From: Eleusine coracana subsp. coracana
Lineage: Eukaryota > Streptophyta > Magnoliopsida > Poales > Poaceae
Direction of reading: 5' to 3'
Length of the DNA: 64,000 bases
Assembly (NCBI GenBank): GCA_032690845.1
Contig: CM064427.1
Coordinates: forward strand, 15,945,501 to 16,009,500
Shown: piece by piece, positions 58,317 to 64,000 of the stretch
Position numbering within the stretch: position 1 is the stretch's first letter
How the letters are laid out: each line of letters opens with the position of its first letter
The notes under the pieces: model-generated
Databases searched by the model: none
Seen by the model: the letters and a program-made list of their open reading frames with translations, nothing else
Told to the model about the DNA's origin: nothing
Made by a program: the position numbers and the translations under genes

Positions 58317-59329
58317 TGTTGGCCAATCAGAGCACAGTTTGAGGATCCATGGACCCATAAACAGGAGGGAACCGATGTTTCTCGGGACCTTATATATATA
58401 TAAAAGAATAAAGGGCCCACAGATCAGTGTATGAGTGAAAGGGTGGCACGAGGGGCCACAAAAATTGTACACCCGAAGGTAGATGGGCCCCAATGGGCCC
58501 CGGCCTGCTCTGGGAGTCTCCAACCGTCTTTCCAAAGGCAGTGGTACCGGTTAGGGTGGCAGTTACCGTCTTAGGAACCGCCTTGGGGTCCTATATAAGG
58601 AGGGAAGTGCCTCACTCTCTCAACGGACTTCAAGATTAGTTTAGTGCTTCATTTCTCAAAGGCTTTCGCACTGGCAAAGTGTTTAGAAAATAGGGAGAGA
58701 GTGAGGGGAAGTCCGAAGAAGGAGTGGGCCTATCCACCTCTTCTCCACGCTCGTACCTCGACGGATGCTTGCCATATTAGTAAGTCTTTGTGATTCCTTT
58801 CTTGGTATTTAAGTTTCCTTTTTAAGTAAGTTTTATACTTAGTTGTTTTGCTCGCTCGACGCTCTATTTAATTAGAGACCTTACTATTATATCATTATAG
58901 CTAAAGATTAAGAGAGTAATTAAAAGCATAGACATAGTGTCTAGGCCGTAGGTTACCTTTTTTTATCGCGTAGTCTACGGATTGCTAGAGGTAGGCGGTA
59001 GGTGGTGATAGCCATATCTGTCCTTTAAAATCCTCCACGTTCGGCTATGCAGTAAACTCTTAGCCGGAATCACACTTTGGATGCAAGAGAAAACCGGATG
59101 CTCAATGCAAGCAACCTAGTAGTACTCTTACCTTGATTAGGACCTTATAACCATTAGGAATTCTCTCTACCCACAGCCACATTTATCTTGGTGTCCTTTG
59201 TTGAACTAGAACAGAAGATTAGACACACACGTTCCCTGTGGATTCGATACCTTGGAATACTCCTAGGTAAAGCTACTTCAGTATCCATACGCTTGCGGAT
59301 TTATTCTGTTGTCGTTAAAATGCCCAACA
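58317..59329 (+). mobile_element. Gypsy-type 5' LTR
   Basis: TGTTGG at the start mirrors CCAACA at the end. A TATA box (CTATATAAGG, 58591) suggests transcription to the right. The LTR is followed by the primer-binding site TGGCGCCGTTGC at 59337-59348, typical of many grass Gypsy elements, and a short leader with an ATG at 59432 (MERRSILDLSSPKGEFFEPP) that stops after about 24 codons. The remainder of the element is replaced by other sequence, so this is a 5' stub. Confidence 0.72.
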
Positions 59330-59336
59330 ACCTTTC

Positions 59337-59348
59337 TGGCGCCGTTGC
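59337..59348 (+). promoter_or_regulatory. Retrotransposon primer-binding site
   Basis: TGGCGCCGTTGC lies seven bases after the CCAACA end of the LTR. It matches the tRNA-complementary site of common grass Gypsy families. Confidence 0.75.
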
Positions 59349-59505
59349 TAGAAACAGTTGCTATTTGATCTACGAACCTAGTTTGCCCTCGTATCTTTTT
59401 AACTTTCTTTATTTCTTTCCCTATCTCTACCATGGAGCGACGATCAATTCTAGACCTATCTTCTCCAAAGGGCGAGTTCTTCGAGCCGCCGCTGTCTGTG
59501 GACTG

Positions 59506-60430
59506 AAAGGACCGAGTGACCGAGGGGGGGGGGGGGGGAGGGGATGAATCAGAAACTCACACAATGTACCAAATTCACCAATTCCTAGAACCGAACACTC
59601 AAACAACTCCTATCATAATTCTAAGCATCATTAATGAACTTAAGTAAGAAACAACAACCTAAGCATACTAGTGGATCACACAAGGCAATACAACTCCTAC
59701 GCAAGCTAGTAATAAAGACACATGGAAGCAAACAACGAGCTAGCAAAGGAGTCTACTCATGCAAAGCTACTAGATCATCAAGTACAAGATAAGCACGTAA
59801 GCATGAGTAGCACAATACATACTAGGGTGATCAATCAAGCCAAAGCAACTCCTATACATACTAGTGATCAAGTGAAAGCTAAGCACAACTAGCAAGTAGA
59901 GAAGCCTATTCATGTAAGTCTACAAGGTAATCAACTAGAGCAAGGCAAGCACACAAGCTTGAATAGCATGGTATATAAATGTGGTAAGTAATGCATCAAA
60001 GTAAGGAGTAGATTAAGAGATGGCTCATGAATTTTTTCCTGAGGTCTCGGAAGGATGGCGCTTCCCCGACTGCTCGTTGGACCACTCCCATCAGAGTCCC
60101 GGTCCCTCCCGCCACTAATGTGGAGTTCTCGCCCACAAGCCCACAATCACTCCCGGAGTGAAGACATAGTGCGCGTCACCGCTACCACCAAGGCACAAGC
60201 TCACCTCCCTCGAGAACTTGCCGGACTCCCCGAGCCGACACGGGCGCTCACTATTGATGCCTCTTTCACCGGCGGGCTCAAACCGTGTACAAACGTGTGA
60301 CGACTTTCACAACCGATCACGATAGACTTGATCACCGACACCTAACTGGTCTAGGTCTCACCATAGACCAAGAGTAACAACCTAGATCACACCCTCAAGG
60401 GCACTCTAACCTTAGATGTGCATCAGAACA
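59506..60430. repeat. Interspersed repeat of uncertain class with G-run
   Basis: Begins near GGACTGAAAGGACCGAGTGA, followed by a G-run (59523-59538) and GGATGAATCAGAAACTC. It is rich in short repeated words such as AAGCAACTCCTA and ACTAGTGATCAAG. The GC-rich part at 60040-60300 is gene-like but has no recognised domain. The composition is that of a grass repeat, and I cannot assign a family. Confidence 0.45.
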
Positions 60431-63405
60431 TGATGTATCAAAATACTCCAACATGCCAGTTATTCTATGCCATGTAATATTTTCATTGGTACCAATTTGA
60501 AGGTTGAGGAAAAGAAATGAGAAACAAAGGAATATGTTATGATTGGATCAATCGTTGTGCCACTTGTGAAAAGCAAGGAACATATATTGGTATTATAGGC
60601 CTTCCCAAAGGTATGCAATACTTTACTTTCAAACCCTACATAGCCTTAAGTCCACCCAGTCACGAAATCAGAAGATATGGAAACTCAAAATCAGTTCGGA
60701 CTCGGTTCAGGATCAGCCAGACAGGTGCGAAGTAAAAGTAGCATAACTAGGCCATACAGAGTCGGATTGAGCTGAGTAAATACTCGTTGGAAAGATAATT
60801 TGATATCCATTCCAACGTATCTAGTCCCATAGTTAAATATAGCCTAGGTCCAGCGCCCCTGTAAGCTAGGACATCATTCTATTGTGTTTTGGTCGTGGTG
60901 TCCTCCAAGAAACCCTAGAGGTGTTTCCGTCCTCTACCGATTGTTGCCGCCGATCTCTGCTGGTTGCTGAAGTGCGTGATCAAGTGATTCTTCCCTTGGG
61001 TGCATGCTGGAACTTGTGGTTCCCCTTCTCCAGATCATGCTTATCAAAGTCATGGGTTGGAGTGTTTATCTACTGCTGGTTTGCATCTACATCACGTTCC
61101 TATAAGTCGGTTAATATCTATCATGTTCTACATTGTTGCTAGTTTATGATTGCTATTGGAGAACCAATTTGTGGTGTTTACTTATTGTCTTTGCTGGATA
61201 GTTCAGCATGATATTGTTCTTCCATCTATTGATTGCTGAGGTACACAAGTTTCAATACCTCATTATACTTGTTGTTATATTCATTGTACCATGAAAGATT
61301 GGGACAATTTTTAGACACCAGCCATCGTGTCTTTATCATTTGGTATCAGTTTTGCCGGGTTGCTCACGATACTTGCTACTGATTTGTGGTGCTGGATTCC
61401 TATGATTTTGACCTATACTTGAAGTTTGTGCTGACACTATATACAACAAGTTCTCGATCTGAGTATTATGAGTGGGAGGATGATACAGAGGCTTTCTATA
61501 GGATTGGTGAATTGCTACTAAACTAGTTGGTAAATTTGGCAAATCAAACATTCTCCTTTGCTGTTTTGCTATGGTGGAGGCAATTGCAACAAGATATTGG
61601 ATACCAAGGTGATGACTATTGCACATCTTGGGCAGCGATGAAGTCAGAATTACGACACCGATTCGATACTCCACTTGAGTCGAAGAAGAAGATTGTTGAA
61701 CGTGAGTCCTTTGATGTTCCAAAGCTAGATTATGATACAATTCGTCATTGTGTCAAGGAGGCTGTTAGTGCTATTTTTTTCCAAACACAAGCAACCTGAG
61801 GTGTGTTCGAATGTGCACAAATCAAACGTAGAGCTGGAAGTTCTTGAGTCTTCTTGTACTGATCAGGTCGAACCATTAATTAAAGCTACAGATGATCATG
61901 TGGGTTTATCTTTGATGTCTCAGGAAGTAAATTCAGATGGTGTCATTGCAGATGTCAAGGGGCAGCGTTGTAATATTTTTCATTCAGAGTGCAAGATTAA
62001 AAAGAAGGTATGCAAATTAATTGTTGATGGTGAAAGTTTTAATAGTATGATTAGTTCAGATTTGGTACATGCATTATCTTTATCTGCATGGCGGTTTCCT
62101 ACATCATTATGTGCAATGGATGAATAAAAGTGGCACGCTGAAAATTACCCACAAGACAAGAGTAAAATTTTCAGTGGGAGATTATGTTGACACTGTGGAA
62201 TGTGATGTGGCACCGATGAGCGTGTGTCATTTGTTGTTAGAAAGACCATGGCAGTTTGATCTTGATGCAACACATGGTGGTCGTTCAAATAATTATTCTC
62301 TCATGCATAAAGCTGTTCATCACGTTCTAAAGCAAATGAAGGAATGTGATATTAAGGCTGAGGTTTTTGTTGCTGCAACAAAGAAGAAACATGGTGCGGA
62401 TATTACCTCAAAGCCGAGGACGACTTTGTTTCAAGAGGAGAGAATGATATGGTAGTTCCTGCTATAACAAGTGCACCTAGTATTTCTGAATTTTTTTCAG
62501 TTGTTGCTCCTGAACATTGTACCATTCATTGTGAGTTGGTCAAAGATGAATTACATGAAGGGAAAAATAATAGTGATGCAAAGAATTGTCTAAACAACGC
62601 TATTGATGTTGATCTGAACATGAAAGGAGCTCGTCAAATTATGTCAAAGCCGAGGACGGCTTTGATTCAAGGAAGGGAGGATGATGAGCTCATGGCTCAT
62701 CGTGTCATTAAAACTATGTATTCTGAAAACAAGCATGATTTTACATATATTGCATAACATGATGTATCAAAAATACAAAACATGCCAGTTATTCTATGCC
62801 ATGCAGGTGCCACTTGTAAAAAGTAAGGAACATATATTGGGGTTAGAGGCCTTTCCAAAGGTATGCAATACTTTACTTTCAAAGTATACACGGCCTCAAG
62901 TCCACCTAGTCACGAAATCAGAAGATATAGAAACTCAAAATCAGTTCGAACTCAGTTCAGGATCAGCCAAACAGGTGCAGAATAAAAGTAGCATTACTGG
63001 GCCATACAGAGTCAGATTGAGCTGAGTAAATACTCGTTGGAAAGATAATTTGATAACCATTCCAAAGAATCCAGACCCATAGTCAAATAAATTCCCTAGC
63101 AGTCGCAATAATTAAAACAGTGCCGGGTTGTGTTGAGTCCGAGTCTGTTTTCATATGTGTTTGAGTCGAACTGGGTTTTTGGCTCGCTTGCGTGCCATAT
63201 AGCCTAGGTCCGGCACCCCTGTAAGCTAGGATGTCATTGTATTGTGTTTTTGGTCGTGGTGTCCTCCAAGAAACCTGGAGGTGTTTCCCTCCTCTACCGG
63301 TTGTTGCCGCTGATCTCTGTCGGTTGCTGAATTGTGTGATCAAGTGATTCTTCCCTTGTGTGCGTGCTGGAACTTGTGGTTCCCCTTCTTCAGATCATGC
63401 TTATC
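60431..63405 (+). mobile_element. Defective Gypsy-like LTR retrotransposon lacking reverse transcriptase
   Basis: The 5' LTR remnant 60431-61338 and the 3' LTR 62682-63405 share long stretches (TGCCAGTTATTCTATGCCATG, CACGAAATCAGAAGATAT, GAGCTGAGTAAATACTCGTT). A primer site TGGTATCAGT lies at 61341 and a purine tract GGAAGGGAGGA precedes 62682. The 5' LTR seems to lack its first 75-80 bp. A segment of about 118 bp present in the 3' LTR (about 63090-63200) is missing from the 5' LTR, which has its own extra ~65 bp near 60460-60530. The 3' LTR is cut at about 63405, so no target duplication can be checked. Confidence 0.82.
61527..62757 (+). pseudogene. Gag/protease remnant of the defective Gypsy-like element
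   Basis: 61527-61799 resembles a retrotransposon gag capsid segment (FAVLLWWRQLQQDIGYQG, WAAMKSELRHRF). After frame changes, 61980-62127 contains a protease-type CKLIVDGESFNSM motif. 62069-62455 continues (VKFSVGDYVDTVECDVAPM, CHLLLERPWQFD), matching the order in the element at 20011. The end of the frame (TALIQGREDDE) overlaps the purine tract. No reverse transcriptase or integrase is present. Confidence 0.7.
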
Positions 63406-64000
63406 GAAGACACGGCACGGACGAGTCGTTCCAAGTCCCTCTTCACCATCGTGGAACAAGTAAACACAGACATGACGGTGGAAAGGCAACCGCGGTGGAT
63501 AAGAACAACGGTGGCCGCTAAGCTATGCAGCAGACAGGAAGGCATGAAGGCGACGGAAGCGAAGGGGAGAAGAGAGCCTCGGCACCCGGGGTTAAATAGG
63601 CGAACCGTCCGAGGGAATACAACCCAAACCGACTCTGAGAAACCGCCCACGATCCACCAGAGTTAAACCCCTTAACTCCATGCCCTGTGAAACGCGCGGA
63701 CGTGGTTGCTCCACGTCATTCCATTACTCTGTTCCTTCCCCACGACTCTTCGGATTCCTCTCCGCTCAATGACTCCTCGACTTCGTGGCCCGCAACTCTC
63801 ATCACTCGGGCGGAGAAATCACCACGCCACAGAAGATCAGGCGACGCAACAGTTACTAGGGACCACCATGACATGCGCGTGAGGGAAACATGCCACCCTT
63901 GTCTTGGGCAGCGGGAGGATGGTTTGAAACTAGTCGAAACCCCACGCCCGCTTTTGTCTCTTCTGAGTTTAAGGAAGCGGACCCAACCATCCGAAGCTCC
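63406..64000. other. GC-richer DNA joined to a truncated LTR, unassigned
   Basis: Starts where similarity to the 60431 LTR ends. Short frames only, no domain recognised. Composition and abrupt junction suggest another retrotransposon or repeat running out of the window. Confidence 0.4.

Noticed and set aside
59506..60430. Continuation of the Gypsy element at 58317 (gag-pol)
   Set aside because: The gag-like frame stops after about 24 codons and the following DNA has no gag, protease or polymerase motifs. It looks like a different repeat joined to the LTR stub.

Overview
This window is nuclear plant DNA, almost certainly from a grass (Poaceae). The evidence is intron-containing genes with GC-rich first exons, Stowaway/mariner ends of the CTCCCTCCG type flanked by TA, CACTA, hAT and LTR elements nested in one another, and grass-type retrotransposon primer sites. 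The species cannot be fixed from sequence alone. Only two ordinary host genes are supported, both on the minus strand: a five-exon receptor-like Ser/Thr kinase almost without an ectodomain (3670-5666) and a three-exon bHLH transcription factor (43913-45297) that appears to have a one-base frameshift near its C terminus. Nearly everything else is transposon-derived.

Layout. 1-3.7 kb: intergenic DNA with a GC-rich low-complexity block and a 94-bp TA tract. 3.7-5.7 kb: the kinase. 6.1-9.5 kb: a tandem duplication of the region upstream of the kinase, with small elements inserted. 9.9-11.9 kb: a tRNA-related repeat, then a foldback element lying between two 128-bp direct repeats. 14.1-32.1 kb: a mariner-like element rebuilt as a palindrome of about 2 x 2.6 kb. 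Each arm carries a broken mariner transposase and a convergent ORF of unknown function. A 12.8-kb CACTA element (TSD CAC) sits in the left arm. That CACTA carries TNP2, a second transposase-related ORF and an ULP1-like protease domain, and is itself interrupted by a 4.3-kb LTR retrotransposon (TSD GTTGA).

32.3-43.5 kb: a second, older inverted duplication whose arms each hold a degenerate WRN-type 3'-5' exonuclease fragment. A 4.8-kb hAT element (TSD GCAGAGAC) sits in its right arm, and a 1.47-kb solo LTR sits inside the hAT. 43.9-45.5 kb: the bHLH gene, with a CACTA end fragment in intron 2. 46.7-51.7 kb: a second CACTA (TSD TTT) carrying a Transposase_24-like pseudogene, a captured fragment of unknown origin and an RNase H1 N-terminal-type domain. 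51.8-64 kb: a tiny Stowaway, a foldback element, nested LINE 3' ends, a Copia fragment, a Gypsy LTR with its primer site, and a defective Gypsy-like element that has a protease but no recognisable reverse transcriptase.

The relative order of insertions can be read directly: both palindromes formed before the CACTA and hAT elements entered single arms, and the LTR elements entered those in turn. The most notable structures are the two adjacent long inverted duplications. If transcribed, either could fold into kilobase-long double-stranded RNA matching a transposase or an exonuclease gene family.
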